DNA of 29,613 nt from assembly GCA_045652785.1 (NCBI GenBank), contig JAZOLF010000103.1:1-29613 (forward strand), in the 5' to 3' direction. The notes under the pieces are model-generated. The model saw nothing but the letters and a program-made list of their open reading frames with translations, was not told the DNA's origin and did no database searches. The DNA comes from Scatosoma sp045652785 (lineage in GTDB: Bacteria; Bacillota; Clostridia; Christensenellales; Borkfalkiaceae). This document shows positions 1 to 7,414 of the stretch, piece by piece; position 1 is the stretch's first letter, and every line of letters starts with the position of its first letter. The position numbers and the translations under genes were made by a program.

Positions 1-13
1 AAGCCCTTGTGGG

Positions 14-57
14 TGTCCCGAACGCTGCGCGCTACCAGCTGCGCTACGTCTCGATTT
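14..57. repeat. 44-bp direct repeat, copy A (tRNA-Pro 5' half)
   Basis: This 44-bp stretch matches 208-251 with one mismatch (T at 49 against C at 243). The repeat ends just past the anticodon loop of the tRNA on one side and just outside the tRNA 5' end on the other. That is what an attachment core would look like. Confidence 0.8.
15..53 (-). pseudogene. tRNA-Pro(CGG) 5' half, copy A (truncated)
   Basis: Read on the minus strand this is positions 1-39 of a bacterial tRNA-Pro: acceptor strand CGAGACG, T8-A9, D arm GCGC-AGCTGGTA-GCGC, and an anticodon loop TTCGGGA giving anticodon CGG. The C at position 1 is typical of tRNA-Pro. After position 39 the sequence does not pair with the 5' side of the anticodon stem and there is no T arm before the window edge, so this is not an intact tRNA. 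No promoter is visible directly upstream of this copy. It is probably an attachment-site duplicate left by an element that integrates in tRNA-Pro. Confidence 0.7.
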
Positions 58-79
58 TTTAAGTTTTTATCTATTTTCG

Positions 80-110
80 TAAGTGGTCAAACATGTGGTC
101 AAACCACTTA
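80..110. repeat. Nested direct and inverted repeats, possible integrase arm sites
   Basis: GTGGTCAAAC occurs twice, 12 bp apart (83-92 and 95-104). The pair is enclosed by a perfect 8-bp inverted repeat, TAAGTGGT (80-87) and ACCACTTA (103-110). Short repeats of this kind near a tRNA attachment core are typical of arm-type binding sites of tyrosine recombinases. No integrase gene is visible in the window, so the role is inferred from position only. Confidence 0.5.
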
Positions 111-207
111 TTTCGAACTTTTTTTATGAAACGATACCGCCCGAATTGTCAGGTGTTTCAAGGCATTCAGCCGTTCGCAAAATCAACAAGGGGAAATCCA
201 TTGACGA

Positions 208-251
208 TGTCCCGAACGCTGCGCGCTACCAGCTGCGCTACGCCTCGATTT
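208..251. repeat. 44-bp direct repeat, copy B (tRNA-Pro 5' half)
   Basis: Partner of the 14-57 repeat with one mismatch. The two copies are 194 bp apart start to start. Beyond the repeat the flanks differ completely on both sides. Confidence 0.8.
209..247 (-). pseudogene. tRNA-Pro(CGG) 5' half, copy B (truncated)
   Basis: Same 39-nt tRNA-Pro 5' half as copy A, with acceptor strand CGAGGCG. Unlike copy A it lies behind a strong leftward promoter (292-320), so this is probably the original chromosomal tRNA start, broken just after the anticodon loop. The following bases do not complete the anticodon stem, variable loop, T arm or acceptor. The missing 3' half may lie outside the window beyond an inserted element. 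Confidence 0.7.
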
Positions 252-291
252 GGCGATTTCCGCAATCAAATCCCACACGGAAAACGCATAC

Positions 292-320
292 ATTATAACA
301 AATGCTTTCTAAAAAGTCAA
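292..320 (-). promoter_or_regulatory. Strong sigma-A promoter of the tRNA-Pro remnant
   Basis: On the minus strand TTGACT (315-320) is followed after 17 bp by an exact TATAAT (292-297). Initiation is expected near 285, giving about 38 nt of leader before the tRNA 5' end at 247. The leader can form a stem from TTTCCG and CGGAAA. A promoter this strong fits a stable RNA gene. Confidence 0.75.
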
Positions 321-373
321 TTCTTTTTATTGTCTTGTTCGAACTTTCTTTCGAATATTTCCCAAGCACACCC

Positions 374-1213
374 TTAAACGCCGATTGCCGTCAACACGCT
401 CCCCGTTGTTTGGCCGCCATATTGCCACGCCAAGCATTCCAAAGCGAAAGGCAACTCCGCGCACCCATCCAAGGTTATCAACTTTTGGTTGGTGTAGAGC
501 CGCTCCGAATCTTCCATCAAAGCCGTCCGAACGGACGGTTTTTTCACGTTTTCAGCGTTTTTGAGCACTTCTTCCAGCGAGCCATATTCTTGAATTAATG
601 CAGCAGCCGTTTTCGGCCCAACACCCCTTGCGCCTAAGATATTATCCGCCTTATCCCCCGTGAGCGACTTATAGTCGGCATATTGCGACGGCAAAACACC
701 GTATTTGGCGGTAAAAGCGGTAGCATCCCACACCTGTGAATTCTCGCCATGGTAGCGAAATACCGACACCATGTCCGTGATGAGTTGAAAAAAATCGCTA
801 TCAAACGACGAAATCACGACCTGCATTTTTCGCCCGTAAGTACGGGCATACGCAGCCACCCAGTCATCCGTTTCGCAAACGGAAGTTTCAGCAAAACAAA
901 TCCCCAACTCTTTCAACGCGGTAAAAATATCCGGCAACTGGCAAAAGGGGGTTTCGTCTTCGGGCATTTGCGAATAATCTGGACGGTTTGCTTTATAATC
1001 TGCATTCAAATCACACCGCGCATTATGGCACGCCCCGTCAAACAAGACAACGACGTGCGTTGGGTGCAATTTTTTTACCATTTTAAGCAGCGCGCCGATA
1101 AATCCGATGGTACCATGTATGGGTTTACCATGTTTTCCGACGATACGTGCAGGCATCCCATAAAACATTTGAAACAGCAAATTACTGCCGTCCACCACCA
1201 GCAACTTATCCAT
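374..1213 (-). CDS. 5'-3' exonuclease, DNA polymerase I type (stand-alone)
   Basis: A 279-residue PIN-like 5'-3' exonuclease (flap endonuclease), like the N-terminal domain of DNA polymerase I but as a free protein; such proteins remove flaps and primers during replication and repair. Metal-binding motifs are in order: VVDGSN at the N-terminus, VVVLFDG, the YKANRP arch segment, ETDD, and the DxD in SSFDSDFFQL. The helix-three-turn-helix follows as LTGDKADNILGARGVGPKTA. An upstream in-frame start exists, but the ATG at 1213 puts the first catalytic Asp at the usual place. The gene overlaps the end of tdk by 8 bp, so the two are translationally linked and last in the ispE-led cluster. A full-length polA is not in the window. 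Confidence 0.88.
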   Translation of the reverse strand: MDKLLVVDGSNLLFQMFYGMPARIVGKHGKPIHGTIGFIGALLKMVKKLHPTHVVVLFDGACHNARCDLNADYKANRPDYSQMPEDETPFCQLPDIFTALKELGICFAETSVCETDDWVAAYARTYGRKMQVVISSFDSDFFQLITDMVSVFRYHGENSQVWDATAFTAKYGVLPSQYADYKSLTGDKADNILGARGVGPKTAAALIQEYGSLEEVLKNAENVKKPSVRTALMEDSERLYTNQKLITLDGCAELPFALECLAWQYGGQTTGSVLTAIGV

Positions 1214-1778
1214 TTTTGATAGCCTTTTTCCAGCAAGCGTGGCACATCGCCACATACGAATCATTCCCGCCCAGCAGAATTTGTCCGCCTTCGGTGACAA
1301 CCTTGCCATTCCCATCGATACGAGCATTCACGATTGCCTTTTTTCCGCACGAACAAATCGTCTTTATTTCGGTAATAGAATCTGCCACTTCGAACAGACG
1401 GCGGCTACCAGGGAACATATGCGTCAGGAAGTCCGTCCGCAGACCGTAGCAAAGTACGGGAATATGTAACTCATCCACGATTTGGCGCAGTTCGTCAATT
1501 TGCGCAGGCGTAAAGAACTGACATTCGTCGGTAATAATCACGTCGCAATCGCGATGTTTTTGGTACTCAGCAAAAATATTTTTTTCGGGAGTAATTATTT
1601 CCGCCGCCGCGGCGAGTCCGATACGGGAACGAACCACGTCCGCGCCATCGCGCACGTCCACCGAAGGTTTGATGAGCCACACTTTCATCCCGCGCTCTTC
1701 GTAATTGAACTTCGTAATCAACGCATTTGCCGTCTTGGAAGAGCCCATCGCCCCATACTTAAAATACAATTTTGCCAC
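1206..1778 (-). CDS. tdk: Thymidine kinase, type II
   Basis: A 190-residue thymidine kinase, which phosphorylates thymidine to dTMP with ATP in the salvage pathway. The P-loop is GAMGSSKT near residue 10 and the Walker B with the catalytic carboxylate is TDECQFF. The C-terminal lasso region and the zinc Cys pairs (CSC and CHAC) mark the type II family, whose usual length is about 190-200. The start is a GTG at 1778 with AGGAG 7 bp upstream. The downstream exonuclease start lies inside the last codons, so the two proteins are probably made together. Confidence 0.95.
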   Translation of the reverse strand: MAKLYFKYGAMGSSKTANALITKFNYEERGMKVWLIKPSVDVRDGADVVRSRIGLAAAAEIITPEKNIFAEYQKHRDCDVIITDECQFFTPAQIDELRQIVDELHIPVLCYGLRTDFLTHMFPGSRRLFEVADSITEIKTICSCGKKAIVNARIDGNGKVVTEGGQILLGGNDSYVAMCHACWKKAIKNG

Positions 1779-1853
1779 AATTTTGCTCCTCTATCAATGT
1801 TTTCATTTGTAAATACTTTCCCACCGCGAGTGCAAAAGCCCCCGCACCTGCAA

Positions 1854-3590
1854 TTAAGCGAATTGCCCTGCGTAGAGTTCCGCATATGCACCGCCGCGCC
1901 CAAGCAACTCTTGATGCGTGCCCTGTTCGACGACGTGTCCTTTTTCCATCACCAAAATCAAATCCGCGCTTTCCACCGTGGACAATCTGTGCGCGACGAT
2001 AAAACTCGTTCTGCCGTCCATGAGTTTGGTAAATGCGTCCGCAATTTTGAGTTCGGTGCAGGTATCAATGGACGAAGTTGCTTCATCCAAAATGAGCATC
2101 GGGGGCTTGGTTAACATAATCCGTGCGATACACAGCAGTTGCTTTTGCCCTTCGGACAAATTACCGCCGTCTTCGGACAAAACGGTATCGTAGCCCTTTT
2201 CCATACGGCGGATAAAACCGTGTGCGTGCGCCGCTTTTGCGGCAACAATCATCTCTTCATCGGTTGCATTTTCGTTGCCAAATTTGATATTTTCGCGGAC
2301 AGTACCGCTTTTGAGCCAAGTTTCCTGCAAGACCATCCCAAAGGACGAACGAAGGCTCTCTCTCGTCACGGATCGCACGTCTTGACCGTCGATTTCCACG
2401 CCGCCGCCTTTCACGTCATAAAAGCGCATAAGCAGGTTAATCAAAGTCGTTTTACCGCTCCCCGTCTTGCCGACAATCGCCACGCGCTTGCCTTGTTCAA
2501 TCGCCAAAGTCAAGTTTTCAATCAACGGTTTTTCGGGCACGTACGAGAAAGAAACGTCATTCAACGCAACCCTGCCCACCACATTTTGCAATTTTTCGCT
2601 GTTTTTATCGGTCGGCTCTTCCGTTTCATCAATAAGCGCAAAGATCCGCGCCGCGCAGGTCATTGCCCCTTTGAGTTCGGTGACAACCCCTGAAATTTCA
2701 TTAAACGGTTTCATGTATTGATTTGCGTAAGAGAGCAACTTGGTCAAGCCGCCGACGGTAAATCCGCCGCCCGCAACCGCAATACCGCCAAGTAGTGCCA
2801 CCGCCGCATACACCAAATTATTCAAAAACCGAGTAGATGGATTGACAAGCGAAGAATAGAACGTCGCGTTCATCGCTGCCTTTTCCAGCCGCCCATTGAT
2901 CTCGTCAAACTTCGCCTGGCTTTCGTCTTCCTGCGCAAAAGCACGCACCGTCTTCAACCCCGAAATACGTTCTTCGGCAAACGCCGTTTGTTCGCCGCGC
3001 GTTGCGGTTTGTTCGTGGAAGAAACGGGAAGTCCGCGTTGCAATGAAACGTGCCAACAACAGGGAAATCGGGCTCACGAAGATAACCATCAACCCGATTT
3101 GCCAACGAGTAATCAGCATGAAAGCAACCGTGACTATAATGGTCAAAACGCCCGTAAAGATTTGTGTAAAGCCCATCAGCAGCCCGTCGGAGAATTGATC
3201 TGCGTCCGCAACGATGCGGCTCACCGTATCCCCATGCCCGCGCGTATCTAAGTACGACAAAGGCAGGCGTGCAATTTTATGGAAAGCGTCCTTACGCAAA
3301 TCGCGCACCACCAGTACGGAAATACGGTTATTGCAAAGGCTTTGTAAGTACTGCGCCAGCGCGGAAATCCCAACACTCCCGCCGATATAAAGCATCGTTA
3401 TTTTCAGGTTTTCCCAGTCAATTCCCATTTCGACAATGCAGTCGATTGCATCCCCTATCAAGATAGGCACGAGCAAGGAAAAGAGCACCGTCACCGCCGA
3501 TAAGAGCAGCGACGCCGTCAATGAGAGCGGATAGCGGAACGCATAGCCGAGCACACGGCGCAGGGTGGAAGATTGTTTCATTCTCTTCAT
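1854..3590 (-). CDS. ABC exporter subunit with intact Walker B (heterodimer partner 2)
   Basis: A 578-residue half-transporter: an N-terminal membrane domain (about residues 15-300, ABC exporter type I fold) followed by a nucleotide-binding domain. Walker A is GKTGSGKTT, Walker B ends LILDEATS with the catalytic Glu present, and the switch His is in VAHRLS. The signature is LSEGQ rather than LSGGQ. The next subunit upstream has the opposite defects, so the two form one good and one degenerate ATP site, as in BmrCD or TM287/288. The ATG at 3590 overlaps the upstream stop as ATGA, with a G-rich GGGGGTGG before it. A longer start would overlap the upstream gene more. The substrate is unknown; drugs or lipids are usual in this family. 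Confidence 0.9.
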   Translation of the reverse strand: MKRMKQSSTLRRVLGYAFRYPLSLTASLLLSAVTVLFSLLVPILIGDAIDCIVEMGIDWENLKITMLYIGGSVGISALAQYLQSLCNNRISVLVVRDLRKDAFHKIARLPLSYLDTRGHGDTVSRIVADADQFSDGLLMGFTQIFTGVLTIIVTVAFMLITRWQIGLMVIFVSPISLLLARFIATRTSRFFHEQTATRGEQTAFAEERISGLKTVRAFAQEDESQAKFDEINGRLEKAAMNATFYSSLVNPSTRFLNNLVYAAVALLGGIAVAGGGFTVGGLTKLLSYANQYMKPFNEISGVVTELKGAMTCAARIFALIDETEEPTDKNSEKLQNVVGRVALNDVSFSYVPEKPLIENLTLAIEQGKRVAIVGKTGSGKTTLINLLMRFYDVKGGGVEIDGQDVRSVTRESLRSSFGMVLQETWLKSGTVRENIKFGNENATDEEMIVAAKAAHAHGFIRRMEKGYDTVLSEDGGNLSEGQKQLLCIARIMLTKPPMLILDEATSSIDTCTELKIADAFTKLMDGRTSFIVAHRLSTVESADLILVMEKGHVVEQGTHQELLGRGGAYAELYAGQFA

Positions 3591-5410
3591 ACCGCCACCC
3601 CCGAGATTGTATTCGAGCGTTGCGAACGGTAAATCGTTTGATACTCTTCGCATGTATCAAGCAACTGCTCATGCGTACCGATACCAACCGCCTTACCGTC
3701 GTCCATCACAACAATCTGGTCAGCGCCCTGAACGGAAGACGTCCGTTGCGACACAATAATCACGGTGCTATCCAGCGTTTTGAGTGCCTTTTTCAACGCC
3801 GCATCCGTCGCATAATCGAGCGCGGACGATGAGTCGTCCAAAATCAAAATATCTGGATTGCGCACAATCGCGCGGGCGATCGTCAAGCGCTGTTTTTGAC
3901 CGCCCGAGAAGTTCCTACCGCCCTGTTCAACGATAGCATCCAAGCCGCCTTTGTCCTGCACTACTTCGCGCGCTTGCGCAACGTCGAGCGCGCGCCAAAG
4001 TTCTTCATCCGTCGCATCAGCCTTGCCCCAAAGCAAGTTTTCACGGATCGTTCCTTTAAACAAGAGTGCCTTTTGGGGTACAATCCCAACGCGCTCACGC
4101 AAGTACGCCTGCATACTTTGCAAGCGCACGTTTTTCCCGTCAATGCGTACCTGCCCCCCATAAACGTCGTAAAAATGGGGAATTAAATTCACCAAAGTCG
4201 TCTTTCCGCTGCCCGTACCGCCGATCACGCCGAGCGTTTGCCCGCGCCGCAAAGAGAAACTCACGTTTTCGAGTGCAGGATCGCCGCCATCCGCATAGCG
4301 CATACTCACGTCGTCAAAGACGATAAACGGTTGTTCACCCGTTCCATTCGTTGCGCTTACGTCGTCCGAACTTTCACCAACACCTATGCAGTCCGCGCCG
4401 TCATTCACATCGCGCGTATCATCCGCATCTACCTGCAAAGCAGGTTTCATATCAAGCACCGCCGAAATACGGCTACCGCAAGCCGCCCCTTTCGTCACGG
4501 TGACAATCAAGTTCGCAAACTTCACCAACTCAATCAAGATTTGGCTCATCAAATTATACAGCGCAATCACGCTGCCTTGTGTCAGCAAACCGTCTTCCAC
4601 ACGGATTGCCCCAACATACAAAAGCAACAAAATACCGCCGTTTACCAGCACGTAAGTCAAGGGGTTGGTAATTGCAGCAAGCGCACCAACCACGGTACGG
4701 CTTTTTGCCAACTTTTCGTTTCGTTTATCAAACAATGCCCCTTCTTCGTCTTCTCGACAAAACGCGCGCACCACGCGAACGCCCGACAGGTTTTCACGGG
4801 TAGAAAGGGTGACTTCGTCCAAATCTTTTTGTGATTTTTTATACAAGGGCATACACCCAAGCATCACGGAAAATACCACGACGGCGAGTGCGCCTACCGT
4901 CAAAAGGAAAGTAAACACCGAACCTGGATCGACAATCCAAGCAGTAATCACCGCGCCGAAGACGATAAACGGAGAGCGCAAGAAGAGCCGCAACGCCAAG
5001 TTCACGCCCGATTGAAACCGATCGACGTCCCCCGTGATACGGGTAAGCATCGTTGACGCGCCCAACTTATCAAAGTCCTTATAGGACAGCGATTGCATTT
5101 TACGGAACAACTCACTACGGATTTTTGCGGAAACGCCCGTCGCCGCGCGCGCCGCAAAGTACTGGGCGATCACCGCGAACACACACCCAAACAACCCGAA
5201 CGCCGCCAAAAGCAAACTCATCTTAACGATGTAGTTCAAATCGGCATTCGCATACCCTACGCCATCAACGTACGCGCCGAGTCCGCGATCGACAATCAAC
5301 CCCACAACAATCGGCACAAGCAGTTCAAAGGTCGCTTCCAACAACTTGAAAAGCGGCCCTAAGACACTGTGCCAAAGATAAGGTTTGAAATAGCGAAATA
5401 ATCTTTTCAT
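3587..5410 (-). CDS. ABC exporter subunit with degenerate catalytic site (heterodimer partner 1)
   Basis: A 607-residue half-transporter with an N-terminal six-helix membrane domain and a C-terminal ATPase. Walker A is GGTGSGKTT and the signature FSGGQ is canonical. Walker B reads LILDDSSSALD, with Asp where the catalytic Glu should be, and the switch-loop His is Gln (VSQRTSS). These paired changes are the known mark of the non-hydrolysing half of heterodimeric exporters. An acidic linker of about 35 residues, rich in Asp, Ser and Gly, separates the membrane and ATPase domains and is longer than usual. It is translationally coupled to its partner by an ATGA overlap. The gap to the upstream unknown gene is 51 bp, consistent with one operon. 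Confidence 0.92.
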   Translation of the reverse strand: MKRLFRYFKPYLWHSVLGPLFKLLEATFELLVPIVVGLIVDRGLGAYVDGVGYANADLNYIVKMSLLLAAFGLFGCVFAVIAQYFAARAATGVSAKIRSELFRKMQSLSYKDFDKLGASTMLTRITGDVDRFQSGVNLALRLFLRSPFIVFGAVITAWIVDPGSVFTFLLTVGALAVVVFSVMLGCMPLYKKSQKDLDEVTLSTRENLSGVRVVRAFCREDEEGALFDKRNEKLAKSRTVVGALAAITNPLTYVLVNGGILLLLYVGAIRVEDGLLTQGSVIALYNLMSQILIELVKFANLIVTVTKGAACGSRISAVLDMKPALQVDADDTRDVNDGADCIGVGESSDDVSATNGTGEQPFIVFDDVSMRYADGGDPALENVSFSLRRGQTLGVIGGTGSGKTTLVNLIPHFYDVYGGQVRIDGKNVRLQSMQAYLRERVGIVPQKALLFKGTIRENLLWGKADATDEELWRALDVAQAREVVQDKGGLDAIVEQGGRNFSGGQKQRLTIARAIVRNPDILILDDSSSALDYATDAALKKALKTLDSTVIIVSQRTSSVQGADQIVVMDDGKAVGIGTHEQLLDTCEEYQTIYRSQRSNTISGVAV

Positions 5411-5461
5411 AGGTGCAACTCACAAATCAGGGCAACCGAGCCCTGCAACATAAAAGGCAAA

Positions 5462-6379
5462 TTAAAGGAACTTCGAATACAAATCTTTGTATTCGGCAAT
5501 CTCTTCCAAACGCACACCATCATCCGTCGCGGAGATGCGTTCATTCTCACGGCAAATACGGCAAGCGTTGATAAAGCGGTTGGTAAACACGCCGAACACG
5601 ATAAATGCGACGAGCGAAACCGCGCCTGCGATGATGGTCGGGAGAATAAAACTATTTTCACGGACAGTAAAGTTTTTCAACCCAAACACAATAGTCAAAG
5701 CCAACGCAACAAGGAAGGGAACTGCCGAAACCGCGAAAGCAATCAGGCTCTTTTTCTTACGGGGCTTCAAAATTGCACGACGGCGTTCCTGCGCCGCATA
5801 CACTTCTTCTGCAAGCGGCGTTTCTTCTTCCGTCAACTCATCATAGCGGCGCTGAAAAGCCTGCCCGTACTCCTTTTTGATGATTTCCACCGCTTCATAG
5901 CCCAGGTCGTATTCCAAGTTTTCATAACCAGGCTCAACGTATTCGTCGATGAGAGCGTCAGGATTTGCAAAGTCTTCCGTCTTCGCGCGCCAGTAGCCAA
6001 CAGACGCAGCCGTTGCCACGTCGTCCAAGTAGAGTGCTTTTTCGAACACCCCTTCCGCCGCGGCAAAATCGCCCGCTGCAAGTAGGCTTTCCCCTTCGGC
6101 AACTTTCTGTTCGTATTCCGCCTTACGGGCAGCCGCTTCTTCCATCTTCTTTTTACGCAAAGCCGCCGCTTCTTCGGGGGACAAACACGCCATTTCTTCA
6201 TCGTCTTCGTCCATTTCAGGGATTTCAAAGGTTACTTCTTCGTCCGCTGTTTCTTCCCCATTTACGGGTTGTTGCGCTTCGTCTTCGGGCAGATCTTCCA
6301 CCACGTCTTGGCCGCCATCTTGCAATTTTTTCACCTTAATTTTTCTACCGATTTCTTCGTCAATAATTCTTTCTTCCAT
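5462..6379 (-). CDS. Unknown TPR-like membrane protein with acidic N-terminus
   Basis: A 305-residue protein I do not recognise. Residues 1-65 are strongly acidic and probably disordered. Residues 70-95 are rich in Ala, Lys and Glu and likely form a coiled coil. Residues about 90-120 look like a tetratricopeptide helix pair (GESLLAAGDFAAAEGVFEKA). Two predicted membrane helices follow at about 211-233 and 244-264, after a basic patch KPRKKK that suggests the long N-terminal part is cytoplasmic. A CRIC pair at 273-276 follows the second helix. It sits 24 bp after ispE and 51 bp before the ABC exporter, so it is likely co-transcribed. It could be an envelope scaffold; function is unknown. Confidence 0.8.
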   Translation of the reverse strand: MEERIIDEEIGRKIKVKKLQDGGQDVVEDLPEDEAQQPVNGEETADEEVTFEIPEMDEDDEEMACLSPEEAAALRKKKMEEAAARKAEYEQKVAEGESLLAAGDFAAAEGVFEKALYLDDVATAASVGYWRAKTEDFANPDALIDEYVEPGYENLEYDLGYEAVEIIKKEYGQAFQRRYDELTEEETPLAEEVYAAQERRRAILKPRKKKSLIAFAVSAVPFLVALALTIVFGLKNFTVRENSFILPTIIAGAVSLVAFIVFGVFTNRFINACRICRENERISATDDGVRLEEIAEYKDLYSKFL

Positions 6380-6403
6380 ATTTTTTCTTCCTTTTTTATG
6401 CTT

Positions 6404-7306
6404 TTACGAGAGTACGTACGGCGATCGCCAAGTCTCTTTTTTCTGTGGGTCAATGGTCTTCAAGACGTACGCCCTACATTTTCCTTTATAGCGGCTCTTC
6501 GCCCAGCGGCATTGTTCTTCCGTTTCAAAGATCGCCACAACCGCGCTTCCCGAGCCCGTCATCACCGCTCCGAGCGGCGAAAGCGCCAACAAATCATCCA
6601 TCGCAGTTTTGATTGCTGGGCAAAGGCTTGCAGACGGCAAGTAGAGATCATTCATCAAGCACCTGCCCACCCCTTCCGCATCATTATCCAGCAGAGCGCG
6701 TATTGCCTTGATGGTCGCGTCAGTCGGATGATCATCCGCATTTTTGCGGTCGTACGCCCGATAACTTTCCCCAGCGGACACCCCGACATTAGGGACAAGC
6801 ACAAGCAAGTGTAAGGGTTTTTCCACTCCGTCAATCTTCGTCAACTGCTCCCCGCGCCCCTGCATCCGCGCATAGCCGCCTTTGAGCATAAACTTCACGT
6901 CGCTGCCGAGTTCCATTGCCAACGTTTCCAACTCATCGTCCGACGCCGAGCCACAGAGTTGTTGCATTCCAAGCAGCACCCCCGCCACATCCGCAGAAGA
7001 TCCGCCCAGCCCTGCGCCGATGGGAATATCTTTCAAAATGCGGATATCCACACCGTCCGTCCCAAACCGCTCGGAATACCGTTCAGCGGCAATCAAAGCG
7101 TTGTTCTTTTCAGGGGGGATGCTTTCACTCCCCTGCCCAAACGACCAAACGGACGAAAGTTTCCCTTTTCTCTTACGCATCCGCACCACGTCAAACAAAT
7201 TCACGCTCGCCACGAAGGAATCAAGCAGGTGAAAACCACCTTCGCGACCAACGATTTCCAGCGTTAAATTGACTTTGGCGTGAGCCACAATTCTCACCGT
7301 TTGCAT
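6404..7306 (-). CDS. ispE: 4-diphosphocytidyl-2-C-methyl-D-erythritol kinase
   Basis: A 300-residue GHMP-family kinase of the non-mevalonate isoprenoid pathway. It phosphorylates CDP-methylerythritol with ATP. The N-terminal AHAKVNL segment holds the active-site Lys, the glycine-rich ATP loop is IPIGAGLGGSSAD, the catalytic Asp is in GSDVKF, and the third GHMP motif is MTGSGSAVV. The ATG at 7306 has GGAG 6 bp upstream; an upstream in-frame start would add residues not seen in the family. It heads the cluster that runs to the exonuclease. In Bacillus subtilis ispE also lies just beside veg and sporulation genes. Confidence 0.96.
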   Translation of the reverse strand: MQTVRIVAHAKVNLTLEIVGREGGFHLLDSFVASVNLFDVVRMRKRKGKLSSVWSFGQGSESIPPEKNNALIAAERYSERFGTDGVDIRILKDIPIGAGLGGSSADVAGVLLGMQQLCGSASDDELETLAMELGSDVKFMLKGGYARMQGRGEQLTKIDGVEKPLHLLVLVPNVGVSAGESYRAYDRKNADDHPTDATIKAIRALLDNDAEGVGRCLMNDLYLPSASLCPAIKTAMDDLLALSPLGAVMTGSGSAVVAIFETEEQCRWAKSRYKGKCRAYVLKTIDPQKKETWRSPYVLS

Positions 7307-7325
7307 AGCGTTCTCCAAAAAAGTT

Positions 7326-7348
7326 GGCGGTGAGATCGCCCCACCGCC
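7326..7348 (-). promoter_or_regulatory. Hairpin in the ispE leader
   Basis: GGCGGTG (7326-7332) and CACCGCC (7342-7348) form a perfect 7-bp stem with a 9-nt loop. On the minus strand it is followed by AACTTTTTT, so it could end transcripts from the upstream SPOCS/LysM gene or attenuate ispE. It lies between the candidate ispE promoter and the start codon. Confidence 0.55.
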
Positions 7349-7363
7349 CAAAATCTCTTATAT

Positions 7364-7392
7364 AGTTTACCATATTTTCTACGAAAATACAA
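7364..7392 (-). promoter_or_regulatory. Candidate ispE promoter
   Basis: On the minus strand TTGTAT (7387-7392), a 17-bp spacer and TAAACT (7364-7369) with a TG extended -10. This is a moderate match. Its position, about 50 bp before the ispE start and after the upstream stop at 7415, is sensible. Confidence 0.4.
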
Positions 7393-7414
7393 TACTTTAT
7401 ACGCTTTTCTCTTT

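Noticed and set aside
15..53. An intact tRNA gene
   Set aside because: The 3' side of the anticodon stem, the T arm and the acceptor strand are missing in both copies.
337..354. Terminator for the exonuclease gene
   Set aside because: The TTCGAA-based stem is short and has no U-run, so I do not count it as an intrinsic terminator.
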